DNA from: Breznakia pachnodae
GTDB taxonomy: Bacteria > Bacillota_I > Bacilli_A > Erysipelotrichales > Erysipelotrichaceae
Assembly: GCF_030814225.1 (NCBI RefSeq)
Contig: NZ_JAUSUR010000008.1
Coordinates: 186,001 to 250,000, forward strand
Length of the DNA: 64,000 bases
Direction: 5' to 3'
The translations under genes and the position numbers were made by a program. Position 1 is the stretch's first letter. Each line of letters opens with the position of its first letter. The notes under the pieces are model-generated. The model had not been told where the DNA came from and did no database searches. It saw only the letters and a list, made by a program, of their open reading frames with translations. Below are positions 53,042 to 60,964 of the stretch, piece by piece.

Positions 53042-53707
53042 TTATATTACTTTTAATTCATGAAAATCATAAATGAAGAGATCACAGATCTTCGCTATAT
53101 CCTCACTCTCATGCGAAGATAAAACATCATGGATTCCACAAGTACGAAACCCTTCTTTCTTGGCAATTTCTAATGCCATCAGTAAGTCTTCAAATATCAT
53201 TGTATTTTCAACTTTCGCATCCATCTCGTCACTACATCTCAAAAAGATATCAGGATGTTCCTTGTTCTTTCCTACTTCTTTACATGTTCTTACAAACGTA
53301 AAGTAAGGTAATATTTCCAAACGCTCCAGTGCCATCAAAGCATGTGTCTTATTGCAAGCAGTTGCAATACACATTTTGATATCACGACTCGCCAGATAAC
53401 TTAAGAATTCTTTTACCCCTGGTTTCAACTGCACATTATCGCGATACTCCACTTCCACCAGCTGATTCCAATCTTCCATGATTTCTTCTTCAGTTCTTGG
53501 AATCTTAAATTTTTCAATAAAATACTTTGCACTTTCATTAAAGGTAAGTCGTTTAATTTCTTCACTAAACGTTTCATCAAACTCGATTCCATATGATGCA
53601 AGATATTTGCGATCAACTTCCTGCCATATGTCCATAGAATCTAGTAGAGTTCCATCCAAATCAAAAATACATGCTTCAAGATTGTCGAAACAACTGAAGT
53701 TGTTCAT
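53042..53707 (-). CDS. HAD family phosphatase, beta-PGM-like
   Basis: Haloacid-dehalogenase phosphatase, 221 residues. Motif I is IFDLDGTLLDSMDIW, the cap domain follows, motif II IATACNKTH, and motif IV region EDLLMALEIAKKEG. Substrate unknown; beta-phosphoglucomutase and phosphatase members share this layout. The ATG at 53707 is preferred over an in-frame TTG at 53722. Its start overlaps the xth stop region. Confidence 0.85.
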   Translation of the reverse strand: MNNFSCFDNLEACIFDLDGTLLDSMDIWQEVDRKYLASYGIEFDETFSEEIKRLTFNESAKYFIEKFKIPRTEEEIMEDWNQLVEVEYRDNVQLKPGVKEFLSYLASRDIKMCIATACNKTHALMALERLEILPYFTFVRTCKEVGKNKEHPDIFLRCSDEMDAKVENTMIFEDLLMALEIAKKEGFRTCGIHDVLSSHESEDIAKICDLFIYDFHELKVI

Positions 53708-53708
53708 G

Positions 53709-54467
53709 TTAGTTTGCCTCAAGTTCTAATGTTACTGGGCAGTGATCACTACCTAATACATCACTTAAGATTTCCGCTTTTTTACATTTATCTTTTAAAC
53801 TATCACTCACTAAGAAATAGTCAATACGCCACCCTGCGTTTCTTGAGCGAGCGTTAAAACGATAACTCCACCAAGAGTATGCTTCTGCTTTATCAGGATA
53901 GAACATACGGTATGTATCAATAAACCCAGCCTCTAGCAGTCTTGTGAACGCAGCACGTTCTTCATCTGAGAAACCAGCATTCTTTCTGTTTTGCGTAGGG
54001 TTCTTTAAGTCAATCTCTTTGTGAGCGACATTCAGGTCTCCGCAGACAACGACTGGTTTACGTTCTTCCAATCCTTTTAAATAGTCCTTAAATACATTTT
54101 CCCACTCCATACGGTAGTCTAAACGCTTTAAGCCTTCCTGTGAATTTGGTGTATACACATTAATTAAAAAGAAATCTTCAAATTCAGTCGTAATTACTCT
54201 ACCTTCATTATCATGTTCTTCAATTCCAATTCCATAACTTACAGATAATGGTTTCTTCTTGGTAAACGTAATCGTACCAGAATATCCTTTTTTTACTGCA
54301 CTATTAAAGTATTGATAGTATCCATCACTAATTATCTCTATTTGACCTTCCTGCATCTTTGATTCTTGAATACAAAGTACATCAGGTGATTCCTTTTCCA
54401 AAAACTCATAAAACCCTTTGTTGATACATGCTCGTATCCCATTTACATTCCATGATATTAATCTCAT
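53709..54467 (-). CDS. xth: Exodeoxyribonuclease III (AP endonuclease)
   Basis: Exonuclease/endonuclease/phosphatase-fold repair enzyme, 252 residues. Key motifs: [26 protein letters not shown] (Glu), [33 protein letters not shown] and [12 protein letters not shown] (catalytic His). Acts on abasic sites together with Nfo, also encoded here. Confidence 0.95.
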   Translation of the reverse strand: MRLISWNVNGIRACINKGFYEFLEKESPDVLCIQESKMQEGQIEIISDGYYQYFNSAVKKGYSGTITFTKKKPLSVSYGIGIEEHDNEGRVITTEFEDFFLINVYTPNSQEGLKRLDYRMEWENVFKDYLKGLEERKPVVVCGDLNVAHKEIDLKNPTQNRKNAGFSDEERAAFTRLLEAGFIDTYRMFYPDKAEAYSWWSYRFNARSRNAGWRIDYFLVSDSLKDKCKKAEILSDVLGSDHCPVTLELEAN

Positions 54468-54504
54468 AACAACCCTCTTTCTTCTCTAATCATTCAATAT
54501 TTCC

Positions 54505-54533
54505 ATTATATATGAAAAGCGCAAAGATATCCA
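54505..54533 (-). promoter_or_regulatory. Possible promoter for xth
   Basis: TGGATA, 17-base spacer, TATAAT on the minus strand, in the divergent gap with the Na/Pi gene. Confidence 0.45.
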
Positions 54534-54625
54534 CTTTCAATATTCTCAATAAAAATAAAATTAATAGTAGGAATTTTTCAATTTAATGGTAAAATAGTAC
54601 TAGTGTTATATTTAGGAGGATCAAT

Positions 54626-56308
54626 ATGCTACATATAGCGACGTCTATTCCCTCGATTCAATGGGATTATATCCTGGGTGGATTTGCATTGTTTTTATTC
54701 GGTATCGAATATATGGGTGCTGGATTAAAAAGCATTGCTGGTGATAAACTAAGAGATTATATTGATAAGTATACATCAAAACCTTGGATGGGAATTATTA
54801 TTGGAGCTTTGATCACTACGTTTATTCAATCAAGTAGTGCTACAACAGCGATTGCCATTGGATTTGTTCGTGCTGGAATTATGAAGTTAGAACAAGCTGT
54901 AGGAATTATCATGGGAGCAAATATTGGTACAACGATTACTGCCTTCTTAATTGGGTTAAAGGTTGAGAAGATGTCATTAATTTTTGTATTTATAGGAGTA
55001 ATTATTACCGTTTTCTCAAAACGTAAAAAACAAGGATACGCAGGTCAAATTATTCTTGGATTTGGACTTTTATTCTTTGGTTTACGTTTAATGGGAGACG
55101 AACTTAGCTTATTAGGAGAATTACCTCAGTTTGATACAATTGCTACTGAGATGGCTCAACAGCCAATTCTGGGAATGCTTGCAGGTACCTTTATTACCGC
55201 AATTGTTCAGTCCAGTAGTGCGGTTATTGGGATTGTCCAGAAATTGTACGACTCCAATTCAATACAATTGATAGCCGCCTTACCCTTGATCTTTGGATCA
55301 AACATTGGGACAACCATTACAGCAGTATTAGCTGCTCTTGGTGGTAGTGTGGCCGCAAAAAGAACCGCAGGTATTCATGTTATGTTTAATGTGTTTGGAA
55401 CCATTTTATTTATGATATTCCTTACCCCAGTTTCGGAATTAATTGCGACGATATCTAGTGGACTGAATCTATCACCAATGATGGAGATTGCTGTTGCACA
55501 TATTATATTTAATGTGACTGTCACCATCCTAGCATATCCATTTATTAAACAGATGGTTATGATTGTGAAAAAGATTGTACGTGGAAAAGATGAACGTCAG
55601 ATTGAAGTTGATACAGCTGGATTAGATCCAATGCTTGCAGAGACATTACCTGCAGCTGCAATTAACTCAGCGAAGAACACAACAATTAAAATGGCTGAAC
55701 TGGTAATTCTGCAACTGGAAGAAACTAAACTGTTCTTAAATACAAAAGCAGGAAAACACAAAGAAGGTGCTGGTCAATATGAAGACGCAGTAAATACTTT
55801 GGATTCTAAGATTACAGAATACTTAATTCATATTTCTCATGAAGGGTTATCACAAGATGATGCAGATGCATTGATTGCAAACCTTCAAGTTATTAAGAAT
55901 ATTGAAAGAATCGGAGATATATCAATGAACTTAGTTAACTTCTATGACATGGTATATGATGAAAGGGCTGAATTCTCAGAAAGTGCTTTAGCGGATTTAA
56001 ATGAAATGAGTGATGTTGTAATCAGTATGTTGGACTTTGCAATGGCGTACTATTATGAACAAGATGAATCATTAGCAGAAGTTGTCGCAGATAAAGAGAA
56101 CTATCTTGACTTAATTGAAGAAAAAGCAAGAAAACGTCATTTCAAACGTATGGCAAATGATGAATGTAAAGAACATGTTGCTGCTTCAATTTATGTTGAT
56201 ATCCTATCAAACTTAGAACGTATGGGTGATCATGCAGACAACATTATAAAAGTATTAAAAGACCCTGCTCCATTACATGAACCAGTAGCAGGACTAGAAC
56301 AAAATTAA
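54626..56308 (+). CDS. Na/Pi cotransporter family protein with PhoU-like C-terminus
   Basis: Sodium-phosphate symporter of the NptA/PF02690 family, 560 residues. Two inverted repeat units carry the motifs TTFIQSSSATTAIAIGF and TAIVQSSSAVIGIVQ. About eight membrane helices lie in the first 310 residues. Residues 345-550 form a cytoplasmic PhoU-like helical domain (IKNIERIGDISMNLVNFYD and LSNLERMGDHADNI). GGAGG precedes the ATG at 54626. Monocistronic. Confidence 0.93.
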   Translation: MLHIATSIPSIQWDYILGGFALFLFGIEYMGAGLKSIAGDKLRDYIDKYTSKPWMGIIIGALITTFIQSSSATTAIAIGFVRAGIMKLEQAVGIIMGANIGTTITAFLIGLKVEKMSLIFVFIGVIITVFSKRKKQGYAGQIILGFGLLFFGLRLMGDELSLLGELPQFDTIATEMAQQPILGMLAGTFITAIVQSSSAVIGIVQKLYDSNSIQLIAALPLIFGSNIGTTITAVLAALGGSVAAKRTAGIHVMFNVFGTILFMIFLTPVSELIATISSGLNLSPMMEIAVAHIIFNVTVTILAYPFIKQMVMIVKKIVRGKDERQIEVDTAGLDPMLAETLPAAAINSAKNTTIKMAELVILQLEETKLFLNTKAGKHKEGAGQYEDAVNTLDSKITEYLIHISHEGLSQDDADALIANLQVIKNIERIGDISMNLVNFYDMVYDERAEFSESALADLNEMSDVVISMLDFAMAYYYEQDESLAEVVADKENYLDLIEEKARKRHFKRMANDECKEHVAASIYVDILSNLERMGDHADNIIKVLKDPAPLHEPVAGLEQN

Positions 56309-56313
56309 GTTAG

Positions 56314-56340
56314 AGGATATGCTTGCCATATCCTTTTTTT
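56314..56340 (+). terminator. Terminator after the Na/Pi transporter gene
   Basis: GGATATG/CATATCC stem followed by seven T, immediately before the ribosome site of the GNAT gene. Confidence 0.8.
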
Positions 56341-56350
56341 GGAGAATGAT

Positions 56351-56887
56351 ATGATAAAAACAAAACGATTAATATTGCGTCAGTTTAAAGAAGAAGATGC
56401 AAATGATTTCTATGAATATATGAAACTTGACTTTACAGCAAAACATGAGAACTTTGAACCTAAGACATTAGAAGAATGTAAAAAAATTATTGAGCGGCAA
56501 AAAGAGAACAAATATTTCTTTGCAGTTGAATTAACGAGTGAACATAAAGTTATTGGTAATATTGAGATTGATCCACAATCTTCTGAAACCTATGAAATTG
56601 CTTTTGACTTCAATGTAAACTACAGTAAAAAGGGATATGCTACTGAAGCAGCTTATGCAGTTATGGAATATGCCTTTGATACGCTTGATGCAAGACGCAT
56701 TATTGCCGAATGTAACGATGATAATGAAAATTCATATAAATTGCTAGAACGGCTTAATTTTCGCCGAGAAGCGCATTTCATTGAAGATGTTAGTTTCAAA
56801 CAGGATGAGTATGGAAATCCTATCTATGTAAGCAGTTATGCCTATGCTATCTTGAAAAGAGAATTTATTAACCAAAATAAAAAGTAG
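56351..56887 (+). CDS. GNAT family N-acetyltransferase (RimJ/RimL-like)
   Basis: Acetyl-CoA-dependent acetyltransferase, 178 residues. It has the RimJ/RimL-like start TKRLILRQFKEEDANDFYEY, the beta-4 strand EIAFDFNVNYSKKGYATEAAYA (acetyl-CoA loop shown as YSKKGYATEA), DARRIIAECNDDNENSYKLLE and RLNFRREAHF. Substrate not predictable. GGAGAATGAT precedes the ATG at 56351, so the TTG at 56339 is not needed. A terminator between it and the transporter gene suggests limited co-expression. Confidence 0.88.
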   Translation: MIKTKRLILRQFKEEDANDFYEYMKLDFTAKHENFEPKTLEECKKIIERQKENKYFFAVELTSEHKVIGNIEIDPQSSETYEIAFDFNVNYSKKGYATEAAYAVMEYAFDTLDARRIIAECNDDNENSYKLLERLNFRREAHFIEDVSFKQDEYGNPIYVSSYAYAILKREFINQNKK

Positions 56888-56906
56888 AATAAATATCTAC
56901 TTTTTT
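56880..56906 (+). terminator. Terminator after the GNAT gene
   Basis: AAAAGTAGA/TCTACTTTT stem followed by T; also lies at the end of the convergent small gene. Confidence 0.75.
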
Positions 56907-56932
56907 TCATATCATATATATTGTTAGTTTAT

Positions 56933-57346
56933 TCAACAAAATGCTACATCTGCGCTGCCAACTTCAATAACATTATAGTTTGTTCCATCTACTTTTAACC
57001 CTACACCATGTTGTCGATCTAAATCAGTATTGAATTGAAGTCCAAATATTGGTTTCTCATTTTGCTCAAACAATACAAATATATTCACTAAAACAAAGTC
57101 AGTTACTTTTGAATCCATATTATAAACCTTTATAAATCTTTCACGAATTGATTTTGATACATTATCTTTCCATTCACTTCTATTATTAATAAAACTAGCA
57201 ATTTCTTGTTTGTATGTAGTTGATAATACTTCATCATAAGCATATAAGCCATCAGATATAATAAGACAAACGCTTTCGCCTGTCACTTCAAATGTAAAAT
57301 ATAATTCCATGTTGTCATCAAATATAAGTTCTTCTGAATTTATCAT
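56933..57346 (-). CDS. Unrecognised 137-residue protein, possibly immunity-like
   Basis: Cytoplasmic beta-rich protein, no signal peptide, no membrane helix. Sequence marks are MELYFTFEVTGESVCLIISDG, an NRSEWKDNVSK segment, and a C-terminal DRQHGVGLKVDGTNYNVIE block. Such small acidic proteins ending in a strand-rich HGxGxK pattern are common among immunity-type proteins near toxins, but I cannot name the family. GGAGG precedes the ATG; it lies 24 bases after the gene at 57371-57694, in one transcript. Confidence 0.6.
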   Translation of the reverse strand: MINSEELIFDDNMELYFTFEVTGESVCLIISDGLYAYDEVLSTTYKQEIASFINNRSEWKDNVSKSIRERFIKVYNMDSKVTDFVLVNIFVLFEQNEKPIFGLQFNTDLDRQHGVGLKVDGTNYNVIEVGSADVAFC

Positions 57347-57370
57347 ATAATTCCTCCAATAATTAATTTA

Positions 57371-57694
57371 TTACACATTAGTATTTAACTCTTTTAACCT
57401 CTCTTTTAGTAATGGAATACCTCTCTCTAACCAGAATCTACCACTTATAAAACCCGTAGACATCCCGACATGCTTTGTTGCAAATTGTTTAACATGATAA
57501 TGCTTATCACTTTTCGGATTTTCATTGGTCAATACTTTTATTTCCTCTATTATATCTTGTTCCAGTTTTTCAGGTGAATATGGTATTACAGTATTCAAAT
57601 ACTTATCTTTCAAATATCTCCACAAGAAAGGATCACCTCTAAGTCCCCATTGCTTTGGTTCTTCTTCAAATATTTGCGAAACATACCTTATCAT
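57371..57694 (-). CDS. Unrecognised 107-residue protein with WGLRGDP motif
   Basis: Small cytoplasmic protein. It contains EEEPKQWGLRGDPFLWRYLKD near the N-terminus (core WGLRGDPFLW), a variant of a motif I associate with small proteins next to polymorphic toxins or immunity genes. The C-terminal half is GMSTGFISGRFWLERGIPLL. No toxin gene is seen in the window. GGAG precedes the ATG at 57694. With the following gene it forms a two-gene unit between convergent terminators. Confidence 0.6.
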   Translation of the reverse strand: MIRYVSQIFEEEPKQWGLRGDPFLWRYLKDKYLNTVIPYSPEKLEQDIIEEIKVLTNENPKSDKHYHVKQFATKHVGMSTGFISGRFWLERGIPLLKERLKELNTNV

Positions 57695-57721
57695 CTGTTT
57701 ATCTCCACTCTTTTCTAATTA

Positions 57722-57730
57722 ATTATACCA
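57722..57730 (-). promoter_or_regulatory. Extended -10 promoter for the two small genes
   Basis: TGGTATAAT on the minus strand about 30 bases before the 57694 start; weak -35. Confidence 0.45.
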
Positions 57731-57751
57731 TTACTAATTCTATAATTAACA

Positions 57752-57778
57752 GAAAAAAAGATATCGCTTTGGATATCT
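57752..57778 (-). terminator. Terminator after the lipoprotein gene
   Basis: AGATATC/GATATCT stem, six-base loop, then seven T on the minus strand. Confidence 0.85.
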
Positions 57779-57812
57779 ATCCTTTCAGTTATTATAAATT
57801 TTCTTATTTAGA

Positions 57813-58262
57813 TTATTCACATTCTGCTCCAGCAGTTTCTAAATCTTTAATAAAATCATCAAAACTGATTTCTTTTAAATCATCTGCAGTCCCTGTTGTT
57901 GATTGAAATATTGATGGCATCTCTTTAATGTTTTGAACATCAAATGTAAGAACTACTTTAATCGTATTGTCACCATATTCAATTTTTAGTGTTACCCCAC
58001 TCTCTCCATCAATACCCATAGCACTCGCCATATAAGCATCTAAAGCAGATTTATCATCATCTGATAATTCTGATGCACCCTCATAATCTTGTTCCAATGT
58101 AGCAATAATGGTTTTTACTTTATTTCCATCAGGTATAATTTCAAAAGTACCTGTTTGTTCATTTGTTTCTACTGTACATACTTTTGGTTCTTTAGATTCA
58201 TTTGATGAACAACCTCCAACTAAGACAGCACTAAGTACTAAACTTGATAATAAAAGTTTCAT
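57813..58262 (-). CDS. Small lipoprotein, YehR/DUF1307-like
   Basis: Exported lipoprotein of 149 residues. Signal peptide with lipobox LVGGC (Cys18). The mature part has KVCTVETNEQTGTFEI, then KVKTIIATLEQDYEG and IKVVLTFDVQNI, resembling the DUF1307 (YehR) layout. Function unknown; surface exposed. GGGAGG precedes the ATG. It stands alone between greA and the two small genes, with its own terminator. Confidence 0.75.
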   Translation of the reverse strand: MKLLLSSLVLSAVLVGGCSSNESKEPKVCTVETNEQTGTFEIIPDGNKVKTIIATLEQDYEGASELSDDDKSALDAYMASAMGIDGESGVTLKIEYGDNTIKVVLTFDVQNIKEMPSIFQSTTGTADDLKEISFDDFIKDLETAGAECE

Positions 58263-58322
58263 ATAATCCTCCCGTCTACATAATAATATAATATATATAA
58301 ATAATAATCAACCACCAAAATA

Positions 58323-58342
58323 AAACTCCATTTCTGGAGTTT
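58323..58342 (-). terminator. Terminator after greA
   Basis: AAACTCCA/TGGAGTTT hairpin overlapping the greA stop, with a TTATTTTG tail on the minus strand. Confidence 0.6.
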
Positions 58343-58820
58343 ATTTTAAACTTAAGATTTTTACTTTATAAGGTTTTTCAACATTTGTTACTGTTACCGT
58401 AGCACCTACTTTACTTTCCAATAATGCTACTGCTAATGGAGTAACATTAGAAAGTTTTCCATTAAATGGATCCGCTTCTACAGAACCAACAATTGTATAA
58501 GTTTCTTCTTCATTTGAATCTAAGTCCAAAATTGTTACTGTAGACCCTAATGAAACTGTCTTTTTAGTAGTTGTTTTCTTATCATCAATAATTTCAACGT
58601 TTGTAAGCATTGCTTCTAGTTCAGCGATTCTTGCTTCGACACGAGCTTGATGGTCACGAGCAGCATCATAATCCGCGTTTTCACTTAAATCTCCCTGAGC
58701 GCGAGCTTCTTGTAATTCCTGAATTACAATATTACGTTCTTCGTGGACTAATTTTTTCAGTTCGCCTTTTAATTCTTCATAACCAGCTTGGGTTACTAAT
58801 ACTTTTTCTTGATTTTCCAC
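58341..58820 (-). CDS. greA: Transcription elongation factor GreA
   Basis: Rescues backtracked RNA polymerase. The 159 residues have the N-terminal coiled coil (LVTQAGYEELKGELKKL) with the acidic tip LSENADYDAARDHQA and the C-terminal FKBP-like fold (TVSLGSTVTI). Start is GTG at 58820 with AAGGAG upstream. Last gene of the ireB-ruvX-DUF1292-mltG group. Confidence 0.96.
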   Translation of the reverse strand: MENQEKVLVTQAGYEELKGELKKLVHEERNIVIQELQEARAQGDLSENADYDAARDHQARVEARIAELEAMLTNVEIIDDKKTTTKKTVSLGSTVTILDLDSNEEETYTIVGSVEADPFNGKLSNVTPLAVALLESKVGATVTVTNVEKPYKVKILSLK

Positions 58821-58885
58821 TTAAATCACTCCTTATTTTATTGCTTTCGTATTATAACATGTTTCTAATAATTATACTATCTTTT

Positions 58886-59962
58886 TTAATAATCCAAGTA
58901 CTTCTCAACATTCTTTAAATGTTCTTCATAAGTTTTTGCATAATATACTGTATTATCACCTTGTACATCTGCAATAAAGTAGTAATAATCATGTTCAGCT
59001 GGATGTAATGTTGCTTCAATTGCCTGCTTGCCAGGATTTAATATTGGACCGATTGGTAAACCTTCATACATATATGTATTGTAAGGTGAATCAATATCTG
59101 ATGATTTCTCACATTCTAACCAATCCTCAAACTCATATAGCGAATAACATACCGTAACACTTGATTCAAGTTTTTGTCCTTTTTCCAGACGGTTATAGAA
59201 CACTCCGGCAACCATTTCCATATCTTCTTTAGAAGAACTTTCATATTGAACAACACTCGCTAATGTAATAATTTCATGTAATGACATATCACTTGCTTCT
59301 ACATCATCTCGAATTTCTTCATATTCAATAGCAAAATGATTCAAGAATGTATAGGTTACTTCTTCAGGTGTTGTATCCTTCATAAAGTAATATGTTTCAG
59401 GATATAAGTATCCTTCCAGTTTAATACGATATTCACTATTTAAAATTGATTCATCTAAGAAATCATACGTATCAATGCATTGTCTTAAGAACTCTTCGTC
59501 ATTCCATAGAGCAATCAGTTCATCAGCTGTTACATTTGTATTCTCTTCAATTTTCTTTGCAATGTCTTTTGCCCAGATTCCTTCCTGGAAGGTAATCAGA
59601 ACTTCATCATTTTTAATATTATCAGGATTAGAAATATACTTTAAAATCTTAGGTGTACTCCAATTCTTATTCACTACATAAGTTCCTACACTAAATTCAT
59701 CAATTCCATCAAAACGTGCAGATAACTTCGCCATTGAAGCATCTTTGATAATCCCCTGTTCGGCTAAATTTTCAACGATTGTAGAGACACCATCACCTTC
59801 TTTAATTTCAAAATAAATTGGTTCATCTTCACTGCTGATCGCAGATAATGAGTTATTGTAATAAGTTACAGCAACCACAGCAAAGATAACCACTACTACT
59901 GCAACCAAGGCAATTACCTTTTTTGCAGTCCATTTAAAATCCTTAAATATTGATTTCTTCAT
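58886..59962 (-). CDS. mltG: Endolytic murein transglycosylase MltG
   Basis: Membrane enzyme that cleaves nascent glycan strands. The 358 residues have one N-terminal helix (about 15-33), a LysM-like part with EDEPIYFEIKEGDGVSTI, and the YceG domain. The catalytic region reads ASVVQYESSSKED; the usual ASIVEKE has Gln in place of the first Glu here, while the second Glu is kept. Further motifs: VAGVFYNRLEKGQKLESS and SPYNTYMYEGLPIGPILNPG. GAGGAAG precedes the ATG, overlapping the DUF1292 gene. Confidence 0.94.
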   Translation of the reverse strand: MKKSIFKDFKWTAKKVIALVAVVVVIFAVVAVTYYNNSLSAISSEDEPIYFEIKEGDGVSTIVENLAEQGIIKDASMAKLSARFDGIDEFSVGTYVVNKNWSTPKILKYISNPDNIKNDEVLITFQEGIWAKDIAKKIEENTNVTADELIALWNDEEFLRQCIDTYDFLDESILNSEYRIKLEGYLYPETYYFMKDTTPEEVTYTFLNHFAIEYEEIRDDVEASDMSLHEIITLASVVQYESSSKEDMEMVAGVFYNRLEKGQKLESSVTVCYSLYEFEDWLECEKSSDIDSPYNTYMYEGLPIGPILNPGKQAIEATLHPAEHDYYYFIADVQGDNTVYYAKTYEEHLKNVEKYLDY

Positions 59963-60197
59963 TGTCTTCCTCCGTAAATGCTAGTAAAACCTCCTCTACC
60001 ATTTGCCACTCTTCTTCAGTTTCAATAGGTAAGAGTTCCCCCTCGTCATTATAGGCAGAAGCAAAAACCTCTCCGTCTACATCTGAAACACTGCGAAAGA
60101 CTACATACTTTGTACTTTCATGATCAAATGTGAAAAGAATTTCCATTTCTTGCTCATTTCCAAACTCATCTTTCACAAACATACTTTTAGATTCCAT
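59943..60197 (-). CDS. DUF1292 family protein (YrzB)
   Basis: Small acidic cytoplasmic protein of 84 residues. Pattern DEFGNEQEMEILFTFDHESTKYVVF, then VFASAYNDEGELLPIETEEEWQMVEEVL, matches DUF1292. Function unknown; the gene almost always lies between ruvX and mltG or near alaS in this group of bacteria. GGAGG precedes the ATG. Confidence 0.92.
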   Translation of the reverse strand: MESKSMFVKDEFGNEQEMEILFTFDHESTKYVVFRSVSDVDGEVFASAYNDEGELLPIETEEEWQMVEEVLLAFTEEDNEEINI

Positions 60198-60214
60198 GTT
60201 ATACCTCCAATAAA

Positions 60215-60232
60215 ATAGGGCAATCGCCCTAT
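60215..60232 (-). terminator. Hairpin between ruvX and the DUF1292 gene
   Basis: ATAGGGC/GCCCTAT stem with a TTTTATT tail on the minus strand, overlapping the ruvX stop; may attenuate the downstream genes. Confidence 0.5.
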
Positions 60233-60645
60233 CTTACACTATCTAAATAATCTTGAAGAATGGTAACTGCTGCCATCTTGTCAATTACTTTTTTACGTTT
60301 CTTTCTTGAAACATCCGCACCAATCAGCATCCGTTGAGCACTTACTGTTGTTAAACGCTCATCCCAAAGAATTACCTTGATTCCTTGTGCTTCCAGTTTT
60401 TCTTTAAATTCAATTGATACGTCGCCTCTAATTCCAACATCACCGTTCATATGTTTTGGCAGTCCCAAAACAACTGTACGACTATTGTTTTCTTTTAACA
60501 CTTTTACCACTTCTTGTAAACAGGTATCATAATCATCAGGTTCAAAGCGAATGGTTGTTACACCAGTTGCAATGATACCCATCAGATCACTGACACTCAC
60601 GCCACAAGTTACGCTTCCTAAATCCAGACCAACAATTTTTTCCAT
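60229..60645 (-). CDS. ruvX: Putative pre-16S rRNA nuclease / Holliday junction resolvase RuvX (YqgF)
   Basis: RNase H-fold nuclease of 138 residues, known to process 16S rRNA 5' ends. Motifs: GLDLGSVTCGVSVSD (catalytic Asp), VLGLPKHMNGDVG, and LWDERLTTVSAQRML with the metal-binding Asp and Glu, followed by KKRKKVIDKMAAVTILQDYLD. The ATG shares TAATG with the ireB stop. Confidence 0.96.
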   Translation of the reverse strand: MEKIVGLDLGSVTCGVSVSDLMGIIATGVTTIRFEPDDYDTCLQEVVKVLKENNSRTVVLGLPKHMNGDVGIRGDVSIEFKEKLEAQGIKVILWDERLTTVSAQRMLIGADVSRKKRKKVIDKMAAVTILQDYLDSVR

Positions 60646-60911
60646 TATTGCTCTTCTTTGATTGCGCTTAAGTAAAAGCGAACTAATTCTTCAATAATCT
60701 CATATCTATCAGCACCTTGAATGATAGTACGCGCATTTTTATGACTAGAAATATAAGCTGGATCATTAGAGATTAAATATCCTGAAATTTGATTAACAGA
60801 ATTGTATCCTCTTTCTTCCAGAGCCTCATTTACCAGTCGTAAAACATGTTTGATATTATCTCTTTTAAATTCTTCAGATGCAAATGGCATAGTCTCTGTA
60901 ATATCTTTCAT
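60645..60911 (-). CDS. ireB: IreB family regulatory phosphoprotein (YrzL)
   Basis: Small protein of 88 residues (DUF965). In enterococci IreB is phosphorylated by the wall-sensing kinase IreK and controls cephalosporin resistance. The sequence has NIKHVLRLVNEALEERGYNS, VNQISGYLISNDPAYISSHKNAR and IQGADRYEIIEELVRFYL (typical blocks). GGGGG precedes the ATG. First gene of the ruvX operon, directly downstream of alaS. Confidence 0.93.
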   Translation of the reverse strand: MKDITETMPFASEEFKRDNIKHVLRLVNEALEERGYNSVNQISGYLISNDPAYISSHKNARTIIQGADRYEIIEELVRFYLSAIKEEQ

Positions 60912-60964
60912 ATCAAGACCCCCTTTTTTGAGTTAGTTTCATTGTACAATATTTTTAACATGTT

